Shown here in pieces: positions 1-5,926 of a stretch of DNA of 15,318 nucleotides; the first letter of the stretch is position 1; the number at the start of each line of letters is the position of its first letter. The stretch spans positions 1 through 15,318 of the forward strand of contig JADGNT010000024.1 of NCBI GenBank assembly GCA_017883345.1, given 5' to 3'. The translations under genes were made by a program, and so were the position numbers. Under the pieces are notes generated by a model. That model was not told the origin of the DNA. It was given only the letters and a program-made list of their open reading frames with translations, and searched no databases. The stretch comes from Candidatus Solibacter sp. (GTDB taxonomy: Bacteria; Acidobacteriota; Terriglobia; Bryobacterales; Bryobacteraceae).

Positions 1-1
1 C

Positions 2-1369
2 CGCGTCGCTGTTTATGCACGGGCCTACGAAGTGCAGCAGATGAAGGACCCCGCGTGGCTGGAATCGCGCTGGACGCGCTTCCGGCTGGACCTGATGGCG
101 GAGGTGTCGCGGAACCTGCTGTTGGGGCCCGCCAAGAAGGTCAATCCTCGGGTGAAGATGGTGATCAAGTACCCCAACTGGTACGAGCACTTTCAGTATT
201 CGGGCTACAACCTGGAAGACGAGCCGAAGATCTTCGACGGCGTCTACACCGGCACCGAGACCCGCGACCCCGTCCGCGGCAATCAGCACCTGCAACAATA
301 CCTGGGCTACGGCCTGGTGCGTTACCTGGAGAACATCAAGCCGGGCGGCAATGGCGGCGGCTGGGTGGATACCGGCGGCTGGCGCGACAAGGAGCGCTAC
401 GGCGAGCAACTCTGGCTCACGCTCTTCGCCAAGGCGCCGGAGATCACGCTCTTCGATTTCCGCCAGTTGCTGGCGCTCCCGCGCGGGGGCACGCAGGGCG
501 GGGGACTGACCATCCCCGCCTATGCGGGAAGCGTGTTTGAGCAGGTGGATGGGTTCATCGGCAAACTCGGCAAACCCATCGGAGTCAAAAGCTACAAGCC
601 CTACCATTCCTCGGGAGAGGACTTCCTGCACGACTACATCGGCATGCTGGGCATCCCCATGGATATCGTGCCGGTGTTCCCCACCGACGCACCGACCGTC
701 TTCCTCACCGAATCGGCCAAATTCGACGCGGGGCTGGTGCGCAAGATGAAGAAGCAGTTGATGGACGGCAAGAAGGTGGTGATCACCTCCGGCCTGTTGA
801 AGGCGCTCGAAGGCAAGGGCATCGAGGACATCGCCGAGTTGGAAGTCACCGGCCAGAAAGCCGTGGTGCGCGAGTTCCCGGGCCGCGGAGGTGGGGTCCA
901 CTCCGAAACCGACATCGTCATCCCCGAGATCCGCTACGCCACCAACGATGCCTGGGAGATTGTCACCACGGCCACCAAGGGAACGGGCTATCCCATGCTG
1001 TTGCAGGCCAGTTATGCGAAGGGCGTGCTCTACGTGCTGACCATCCCGGACAATTTCGGCGACCTGTACAACCTGCCGCCGGAAGTCCTGACGCAGATCC
1101 GTACGGTGATCGCGGGCGACTTGCCGGTGCGATTGGAAGGCTCCAGCCAGATCGGCCTGTTCGCGTACGACAACGGCAAATTCATCGTGGAGAATTTTGC
1201 GGCGCCGGGCGGCAATACGGTTGCCGCCAGAGCGGTGGTTGACAAGAAGTTCACCAAGCTTGTGGACGTGGTATCCGGCCAGACCATCAACGGCCAGGCA
1301 AGGGGCGACAAGATGGTTTTCGAACTGACGCTGGCGCCGGCCACTTACCGGGTGCTGTCGGCGGAGTAG
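2..1369 (+). CDS. Uncharacterised TIM-barrel glycoside-hydrolase-like protein, 5'-truncated by window edge
   Basis: The frame is open from the first bases of the window (codon 1 at 2-4) to a TAG at 1367-1369, so only the last 455 codons are seen; the GTG at 32 is unlikely to be the real start. Numbering from base 2, residues 20-60 carry a helix followed by VKMVIKYPNW, then FDGVYTGTETRDP (about 78-90), in the style of a late beta-strand of a clan-A TIM barrel; Glu86 is a possible catalytic residue (inference). Residues about 221-275 (PTVFLTESAKFD, GKKVVITSG) resemble the Rossmann-like domain that follows the barrel in GH42-type beta-galactosidases, and the last 80 residues form a beta-sandwich-like tail ending in ATYRVLSAE. 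I do not recognise an established family with certainty. Its place beside six glycosidases supports a carbohydrate-active role. It runs convergently towards the minus-strand group. Confidence 0.75.
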   Translation, partial: RVAVYARAYEVQQMKDPAWLESRWTRFRLDLMAEVSRNLLLGPAKKVNPRVKMVIKYPNWYEHFQYSGYNLEDEPKIFDGVYTGTETRDPVRGNQHLQQYLGYGLVRYLENIKPGGNGGGWVDTGGWRDKERYGEQLWLTLFAKAPEITLFDFRQLLALPRGGTQGGGLTIPAYAGSVFEQVDGFIGKLGKPIGVKSYKPYHSSGEDFLHDYIGMLGIPMDIVPVFPTDAPTVFLTESAKFDAGLVRKMKKQLMDGKKVVITSGLLKALEGKGIEDIAELEVTGQKAVVREFPGRGGGVHSETDIVIPEIRYATNDAWEIVTTATKGTGYPMLLQASYAKGVLYVLTIPDNFGDLYNLPPEVLTQIRTVIAGDLPVRLEGSSQIGLFAYDNGKFIVENFAAPGGNTVAARAVVDKKFTKLVDVVSGQTINGQARGDKMVFELTLAPATYRVLSAE

Positions 1370-1381
1370 AAAGGGCGGGCA

Positions 1382-1465
1382 TCAGACCGTCACTTCGACT
1401 TCGCGCGGGGTCACGGTCAACGGCATGCCGAGCTCGGCCCTGACAGCCAGGCATTCGCGGATTGC
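1382..1465 (-). pseudogene. Short C-terminal reading-frame remnant, truncated at a repeat
   Basis: On the minus strand, 27 sense codons run from 1465 to a TGA at 1384-1382 and end in MPLTVTPREVEVTV. Third codon positions are mostly G or C, as expected for coding DNA here, and the peptide reads like a normal protein C-terminus. There is no start codon of its own in the unique part: the frame enters the palindromic repeat at exactly 1466 and meets a stop a few codons further upstream inside the repeat. My reading is that a larger gene was cut by insertion of, or deletion next to, the repeat. The parent family is not recognised. It could also be chance open sequence, since it is very short. Its stop lies 12 bp from the stop of the convergent upstream gene. 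Confidence 0.3.
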
Positions 1466-1594
1466 ACGTGGCGCAGGCACTCATGCCTGCTGCGTCCCCA
1501 CTCATGGGGACGCTCTTGGTTCGACACCGCCTCACACCCACAAAGAGTGTCGAGACGAGTCTCGACACGGCAGGCACGAGTGCCTGCGCCACGT
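1466..1594. repeat. REPIN-like element: two inverted two-hairpin units
   Basis: The ends are a 25-bp inverted repeat (1466-1490 and 1570-1594) with a single mismatch, which falls in a hairpin loop. Each arm contains its own small hairpin (AGGCACTCATGCCT on the left, AGGCACGAGTGCCT on the right). Inside the arms lie two more hairpins: GTCCCCA-CTCA-TGGGGAC at 1495-1512 and a perfect 10-bp stem GTGTCGAGAC-GA-GTCTCGACAC at 1547-1568. The element thus reads as two copies of one unit (TGGCGC, small hairpin, larger hairpin) facing each other, the layout of REPIN elements mobilised by RAYT transposases. It starts 15 bp after the stop of the minus-strand GH2 gene. No transposase gene is seen in the window. 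Confidence 0.75.
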
Positions 1595-1609
1595 CGGCCA
1601 TCTCGATCC

Positions 1610-4093
1610 TCAGGGTTGCACGGTGAGCACCACCTCGCCCGCCGTCAAACCGGGGGCCGTGGCGCGGACGGTGATCTTGCCGGACCCGGCAGCCGAGCGC
1701 ACCACCGCCACTGCCCGGCCTTGGTACAACTTCGCCTCGCTCGCGGTTGCGGGACTGCCGTCGGTAAGATCCGCGTTGCCCGCGGCGATCAGCCGTCCGG
1801 CGCCCACCACCTCGAAAGCAACCGTCTGGGCGGCGTTTGGCACCCGGTTGCCGTCCCGGTCCAGGACATGCACCTCTATAGTGGATACCTGCCGTCCGGC
1901 GTTCTGCAGGGACTTCAAATCCGGGCTCAGCTCGATTCTTTCGGGCTGGCCGACGGTCTTCAATTGGAAGCGCGCGGCGATGGCCCCGGCTTTTTTGCCC
2001 ACGACTTCCACCGTTCCGGCTTGATTCGGCACGGCCCACAGCAGAGCCGGCAGAAGGCGGTCCGCGATCGGCTTTTCACCCAGGGATCGGCCATTCAGCA
2101 ACAGCTCCACGGAGTCGCAGTTGGTGTAGATCTCGACGGGGATGTTCTTGCGCGGGTCGAGGGTCCAACCCCAGCGCTCGACTACCGGGGTGCGGCCCAG
2201 ATTCCCCGGCCACTGGGCCATGCGCGACTCATCGGAGCCCGCGCCCCAGGCGGCGGCGTAGACCATGGGTTTGCCGCTCCAGAGGGCCTGTCGGAAATAA
2301 GCGTCGGGCTTCCAGAATCCCTCGAGATCGAGCAGCCCCGCGTTGGACCCGTGGGTCGGATACCGGTTGGCTTCGCCCAGATAATTCATGCCCGTCCACA
2401 GGAACTGGCCGCCGACGTAGTCGTTGGTGGCAACCGGCCGCCAGGCATCCAGGCCGCGGCTGTTCTCGCTGCCGTAGATCACCCGGTTGGGATACGCCTT
2501 GTGATCGCGGTCGTAGAACTGCTCGAGGTAGTTATAGCCAACCACGTCCAGCATGTTGGCCACGCCGGTGGCGTTGGAAGTGTTGATATCGGCCAGGGCC
2601 ATGGTGACGGGACGGGTCACGTCGAACTGCTTCACGGCCGCGATCAACTGGCGCGCAATGGCCGGCATGAGATCGGCGGAGAGGGTCTGCGGCTTGCCGC
2701 CGGCATCCGGCGGAATCGAGTTATCGCGCCTGCCGCGGGGGTGAACGAAGGGGTCGGTGGGGTAGTCGATTTCGTTGCCGATGCTCCACATGACGATCGA
2801 GGGATGATTGCGATCCCGCAACACCATGTCCTGAGCGTCGCGGACACCCCACGCTTCGAACGCCTCGTTGTACCCGCGGCGCGCGACCGCCCCGTTATTC
2901 CGGCCTTCGGCCCACTTGCGCTTGCCGCCGATCCACTCGTCGAAGGCTTCGTCCATCACCAGCAAGCCGAGGCGGTCGCAGAGGTCGTAGAATTCGGGCG
3001 CCATGGGGTTGTGCGAGCAGCGAATCGCATTGACGCCGATCTCCTTAAAGCTCTTGAGGCGGCGCTCCAGCGCCTCCTCGAAAAAGGCCGCTCCCAATCC
3101 GCCGAGGTCGTGATGAATGCACACCCCCTTCATTTTGATGGGCCGCCCATTGAAGACGAGTCCCTTGTCCGGGCTGAAGTAGAAAGTGCGAATGCCGAAC
3201 GGAGTCCGCCGCTCGTCGACCAGCGCTCCGTTGAGGTACACGCGGCTGATGGCCGTGTACAGGCGAGGTTGTTCGGGCGACCACAGGCTGGGGCGGGGAA
3301 TGGCGACTTGCTGGGCGAAGGTCCGGTCCTTGCCAGCCGCGATCGGTTCTTCCGCTTTGGCGCTCGCGACTTCCTCTGCCCGCTCGTTCAGGACGCTGGT
3401 GACACAGGTCGTCCGCGCCTCGCCCGGCGAGTCGTTCAAGACCCGCGTCTCGATAGATACGAGCGCCTCCGCCTCGCCGGCTAGCGGCGTCGTGATATAA
3501 GGATCCCAAGGCCCGATATGGACCGGCCCGGTTACGTTGAGCCAAACATGGCGATAAATGCCCGACCCGGGATACCAGCGCGAGTCGGCCACTACGCTGT
3601 GGTCCACGCGCACCGCCAGGACATTCGAAGGCCCGCCCAAACGCAGGTGCGGCGTCAGGTCGTACTCAAAGGTGGAATAGCCGTACGGCCTGGAGCCAAG
3701 CAGCACGCCGTTGATCCAGACGGTGCTATCGCGATATACGCCATCAAACCGGATGGAGACTTTTCGCCCACGCATGGAAACCGGGAGCTGAAACGTCTTC
3801 CGGTACCAGGCGATTCCGCCGGGCAGAAAACCCGTGCCGCTGGCGTTTTTTGGGCTGTAGGGGCCTTCGATCGACCAATCGTGGGGCAGGTCCACTGGGC
3901 GCCAATCCTTATCGGGGAGGGCTGGCGATTGCCCCTGGCTGACGTCCCCCAAATGAAACCGCCACCCGCTATCGAAGAGCTGCCGTTCACGCGGCGCTTG
4001 CGCGTTGCCCGGCACGACCGCCAGGAATAGCGCACTGAGCGCGGCTGGTAGGAGGAGGACTTTGTGCGGATTCACTTCAATACAGTAACTCAC
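1610..4093 (-). CDS. GH2 family beta-galactosidase-type glycoside hydrolase, secreted
   Basis: This 827-residue protein hydrolyses non-reducing beta-linked sugars, most likely galactose. A hydrophobic signal peptide (LLLPAALSALFLAVV) ends near GNAQA, residues 29-33. The domains in order are the GH2 sugar-binding jelly roll (about 38-190, with LPHDW, WYRKTF and FDGVYRDSTVWING), an Ig-like sandwich (about 195-305), the TIM barrel (about 310-615), and C-terminal Ig-like domains (about 648-827) as in longer GH2 beta-galactosidases. The acid/base is Glu441 in MWSIGNE and the nucleophile is Glu543 in YGSE; IRCSHNP and DEAFDEW are family hallmarks. The first possible start is GTG at 4093; a GTG six codons later (4075) gives a more typical signal peptide, and neither has a clear ribosome site. 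It is last in the minus-strand group, 126 bp after the GH35 gene. GH2 enzymes also include beta-glucuronidases and mannosidases; the DUF4982-type tail favours beta-galactosidase. Confidence 0.92.
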   Translation of the reverse strand: MSYCIEVNPHKVLLLPAALSALFLAVVPGNAQAPRERQLFDSGWRFHLGDVSQGQSPALPDKDWRPVDLPHDWSIEGPYSPKNASGTGFLPGGIAWYRKTFQLPVSMRGRKVSIRFDGVYRDSTVWINGVLLGSRPYGYSTFEYDLTPHLRLGGPSNVLAVRVDHSVVADSRWYPGSGIYRHVWLNVTGPVHIGPWDPYITTPLAGEAEALVSIETRVLNDSPGEARTTCVTSVLNERAEEVASAKAEEPIAAGKDRTFAQQVAIPRPSLWSPEQPRLYTAISRVYLNGALVDERRTPFGIRTFYFSPDKGLVFNGRPIKMKGVCIHHDLGGLGAAFFEEALERRLKSFKEIGVNAIRCSHNPMAPEFYDLCDRLGLLVMDEAFDEWIGGKRKWAEGRNNGAVARRGYNEAFEAWGVRDAQDMVLRDRNHPSIVMWSIGNEIDYPTDPFVHPRGRRDNSIPPDAGGKPQTLSADLMPAIARQLIAAVKQFDVTRPVTMALADINTSNATGVANMLDVVGYNYLEQFYDRDHKAYPNRVIYGSENSRGLDAWRPVATNDYVGGQFLWTGMNYLGEANRYPTHGSNAGLLDLEGFWKPDAYFRQALWSGKPMVYAAAWGAGSDESRMAQWPGNLGRTPVVERWGWTLDPRKNIPVEIYTNCDSVELLLNGRSLGEKPIADRLLPALLWAVPNQAGTVEVVGKKAGAIAARFQLKTVGQPERIELSPDLKSLQNAGRQVSTIEVHVLDRDGNRVPNAAQTVAFEVVGAGRLIAAGNADLTDGSPATASEAKLYQGRAVAVVRSAAGSGKITVRATAPGLTAGEVVLTVQP

Positions 4094-4127
4094 GGACGGC
4101 GGCCGTGGCGGAACGCAGAGGAAGAGG

Positions 4128-4170
4128 TCCGAGCTGCGCTCGGATGGACAAGCCGGAGGCTTATCCCACT
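4128..4170 (-). repeat. Two-hairpin repeat-like unit between GH35 and GH2 genes
   Basis: Read on the minus strand, a GTGGGAT-type prefix is followed by a small hairpin (AAGCC-TCC-GGCTT), a short linker, and a larger hairpin TCCGAGC-GCA-GCTCGGA (perfect 7-bp stem, 4128-4144). The order and sizes match the repeat unit next to it at 4175-4219 and the units at 1469-1513 and 15248-15292, although the sequence differs. I infer a related REP-type family. No second copy of this exact sequence is in the window. Confidence 0.45.
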
Positions 4171-4174
4171 GGTC

Positions 4175-4219
4175 ATGCCCCCACGAATGGGGTCATGGCA
4201 GCCTGAAAGGCTACGCTAC
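4175..4219 (-). repeat. 45-bp two-hairpin repeat, copy 1, directly 3' of the GH35 stop
   Basis: It is identical to 5881-5925 at 44 of 45 positions; the difference (T at 4193) breaks one pair of the larger stem. Read on the minus strand it has a GTAGCGT prefix, a small hairpin AGCCT-TTC-AGGCT, a GCC linker, then a larger hairpin around a TTCG-containing loop. It starts on the very next base after the TAG of the minus-strand GH35 gene, so it would form the 3' end of that transcript segment, where it might slow exonucleases or help termination (inference). Confidence 0.85.
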
Positions 4220-5803
4220 CTAATAGGTGGCGAGCGAGACGCGGAGGACCAGGGGTTCGGCGCCGAAGTTGAGGCCCCAGTCGGTCTCGTCGCCATTCCA
4301 GATGCGCAGGAACTTGAAGACGCCGTTCTGGTAGGCGCCCTCTTCGACGCGCAGGAACTGGCGATGCTTGTCCGCATCCGCGGGGCGGAAGTCGACGCGG
4401 GCTTGGAACCCGGCCACCAGGAACTGGTTGTCTTTGAGCTGGCCAACCAGGACGCGCCCCGTCGGTTCGGCGTTCCCCACGGCGCGATTGTTGCGCGACG
4501 CTCCGTACGACACGATCGCGTTCCACGGTCCGAACGGGAGGGTCTGCGTGACTTTGCCCTTTTCCTCGGCCACGGCCTGAAGTTTGCCTTCGAAATTGAG
4601 GCGGGCGATCTCGCGGGCCATCGGACCGATTAGACGGTAGTTCAGCGCCCACGGAGTCAGGGACTCCGGTGTGTTGCGAGCGGTCGTGTAGTCGGTGCCG
4701 AACGGCGAGAAGCCGATGGCCTGAAGGCCGAGCGCGGAGAAGAAAAAGCGGGCACTGCCGGCTCCGCCGCCGGTCTCGGGCACGAACAGCGCGTTGTCGT
4801 CGCGGTGATAGAGTTCCAGCACCTTCAAATACGCGGCGGGGTCGTTCTGGTAGATATCGGGCGCCACGATATCGAGAGCCGGCGCCGCCACTTTCCAGAT
4901 GGGGATCACGTTGTCGGTGGGGCCGCCGCTCTCGTAGCTGCCGGGAGCGCCGGGCTTGATCGGGTCGCGCAAAGCGGCGTTGGCATAGAGCGGCAGGGGA
5001 TAGACGGCCTTGCCGGCGGCGGCCACCTGCCCGACATATTTGGCGACCGCCCAGGCGTGGAAGTTGACTTCGGCTTCGGGGCCAAAGGCTTCCTGCCAGG
5101 TCGCGGTGGGCGAACCGGGCTTCACCTGCATCGCGGAGAGCACGTCGGCCGGGACCGGCGCTTCGAAAAACTTCTGCGCGGCGGGAGAGTAGTCGCGGAG
5201 GCTGCCCCAGGTGCCAGGTTCGTTCTCCACCTGCACCATGATCACGGTGCGCTCGGGGTCGGCCGCCTTGAGGTAGCGCATGAAAGCCGTGAACGCCGTC
5301 TTGTCGGCTTCGAGCGACGCGGCGGCGAACGGCGACGGCGAGTCCGCGGCGTGCCCGTTCTTATCCGTCAGGTGCGGGTAGCGGTCGGGGGCCAGTTTCA
5401 TCCACTCCGGCATGTAGTGCTGGCTGCCGTTCTTCCAGGTGCCGAACCAAAGCAGAACCAGGCGAACGCGATGCTGCCGAGCCTCGGCGAGAAGCGTGTC
5501 GATCACAGAGTGGTCGTACTGCCCCTGGCGTGGTTCAAACTGCTCCCAGTAGACCGGGATCTCCACCGTGTTGACGTTGAGGTATTCCATGGCGGGCCAG
5601 ACCTTCGGCAGCATGGCGGGCCAGGCGCTGGAGTTGTGAACCTGCGCGCCCAACATCAGGTAGGGAGCATCGTCGACGAATAGGGCGTAGCGAGCGTTCT
5701 GCTTCACCAGGCGGGGAAGCGGGCGCTCCTTCACCTGGGCAGGGAGCGTAGCGGCGACGCTCGCGGCCACGAACGCGGCCAGAACTGCGGAACTCATTTT
5801 CAT
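4220..5803 (-). CDS. GH35/DUF5597 beta-galactosidase-type glycoside hydrolase, secreted (minus-strand copy)
   Basis: The 527-residue protein belongs to the clan-A GH35-like group with a DUF5597-type C-terminal domain, whose characterised relatives remove terminal beta-galactose; one acts on xyloglucan side chains. The start is ATG at 5803: AAGGAG lies 8 bp before it and a signal peptide (MKMSSAVLAAFVAASVAATL, ending near PAQ) follows at once. The barrel spans about 35-400, with the acid/base Glu195 in MVQVENE and the nucleophile Glu343 in FVPET; VLLWFGTWKNG, QEAFGP, SGGP, APDIYQ and IGFSPFG are landmarks shared with the second copy at 10739-12532. The C-terminal beta-sandwich (about 410-527) is complete and has no linker insertion. 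It sits between GH31 (123 bp upstream) and GH2 (126 bp downstream) on the same strand. Half-sites resembling the GTAAC/GTTAC operators precede it, so it may have its own regulated promoter. Confidence 0.9.
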   Translation of the reverse strand: MKMSSAVLAAFVAASVAATLPAQVKERPLPRLVKQNARYALFVDDAPYLMLGAQVHNSSAWPAMLPKVWPAMEYLNVNTVEIPVYWEQFEPRQGQYDHSVIDTLLAEARQHRVRLVLLWFGTWKNGSQHYMPEWMKLAPDRYPHLTDKNGHAADSPSPFAAASLEADKTAFTAFMRYLKAADPERTVIMVQVENEPGTWGSLRDYSPAAQKFFEAPVPADVLSAMQVKPGSPTATWQEAFGPEAEVNFHAWAVAKYVGQVAAAGKAVYPLPLYANAALRDPIKPGAPGSYESGGPTDNVIPIWKVAAPALDIVAPDIYQNDPAAYLKVLELYHRDDNALFVPETGGGAGSARFFFSALGLQAIGFSPFGTDYTTARNTPESLTPWALNYRLIGPMAREIARLNFEGKLQAVAEEKGKVTQTLPFGPWNAIVSYGASRNNRAVGNAEPTGRVLVGQLKDNQFLVAGFQARVDFRPADADKHRQFLRVEEGAYQNGVFKFLRIWNGDETDWGLNFGAEPLVLRVSLATY

Positions 5804-5811
5804 TTTCGGGA

Positions 5812-5817
5812 CTCCTT
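5812..5817 (-). promoter_or_regulatory. Strong ribosome binding site of the minus-strand GH35 gene
   Basis: On the minus strand AAGGAG lies 8 bp before ATG 5803-5801. It settles the start: the frame stays open for 33 more codons upstream, but those codons have no ribosome site and would put a non-hydrophobic stretch before the signal peptide. Confidence 0.8.
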
Positions 5818-5842
5818 GGTGCTTTGAACGCGAAAAAGGCGC

Positions 5843-5869
5843 GGTAACGGGTGCTACTGGCGGGTTACC
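5843..5869. promoter_or_regulatory. Possible operator: inverted GGTAAC / GTTACC half-sites before the GH35 gene
   Basis: GGTAAC (5843-5848) and GTTACC (5864-5869) face each other 21 bp apart start to start, about two helical turns, in the 5' leader of the minus-strand GH35 gene. The half-sites match those of the palindromes at 8415 and 8444. The spacing differs from those compact sites, so the same protein could bind only as two separate half-sites or weakly. Speculative. Confidence 0.35.
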
Positions 5870-5880
5870 AACCGCAAAGG

Positions 5881-5925
5881 ATGCCCCCACGAATGGGGGC
5901 ATGGCAGCCTGAAAGGCTACGCTAC
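5881..5925 (-). repeat. 45-bp two-hairpin repeat, copy 2, directly 3' of the GH31 stop
   Basis: This copy has the intact larger hairpin ATGCCCCCA-CGAA-TGGGGGCAT (perfect 9-bp stem, 4-nt loop, 5881-5902), followed by AGCCT-GAA-AGGCT (5908-5920). It begins one base after the TAG of the minus-strand GH31 gene. With the copy at 4175-4219 it shows that the same element marks the 3' ends of two neighbouring genes on one strand. Confidence 0.85.
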
Positions 5926-5926
5926 T

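Noticed and set aside
1466..1594. CRISPR array or tRNA-like structure
   Set aside because: There are no regularly spaced direct repeats with unique spacers, and no cloverleaf; the symmetry is inverted, not direct.
1547..3484. Long plus-strand open frame opposite the GH2 gene
   Set aside because: It is antisense to a full GH2 protein with intact catalytic motifs; its translation is rich in Arg, Ala and Gly without recognisable motifs. Long antisense frames are expected in GC-rich genes.
5804..5902. Upstream extension of the minus-strand GH35 gene to 5902
   Set aside because: The AAGGAG site 8 bp before ATG 5803 and the signal peptide starting there define the start; the extension runs into the repeat at 5881-5925.
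5881..5925. Classical rho-independent terminator after GH31
   Set aside because: The stem is strong, but no T-run follows it on the minus strand, so it fits a repeat hairpin better than an intrinsic terminator.
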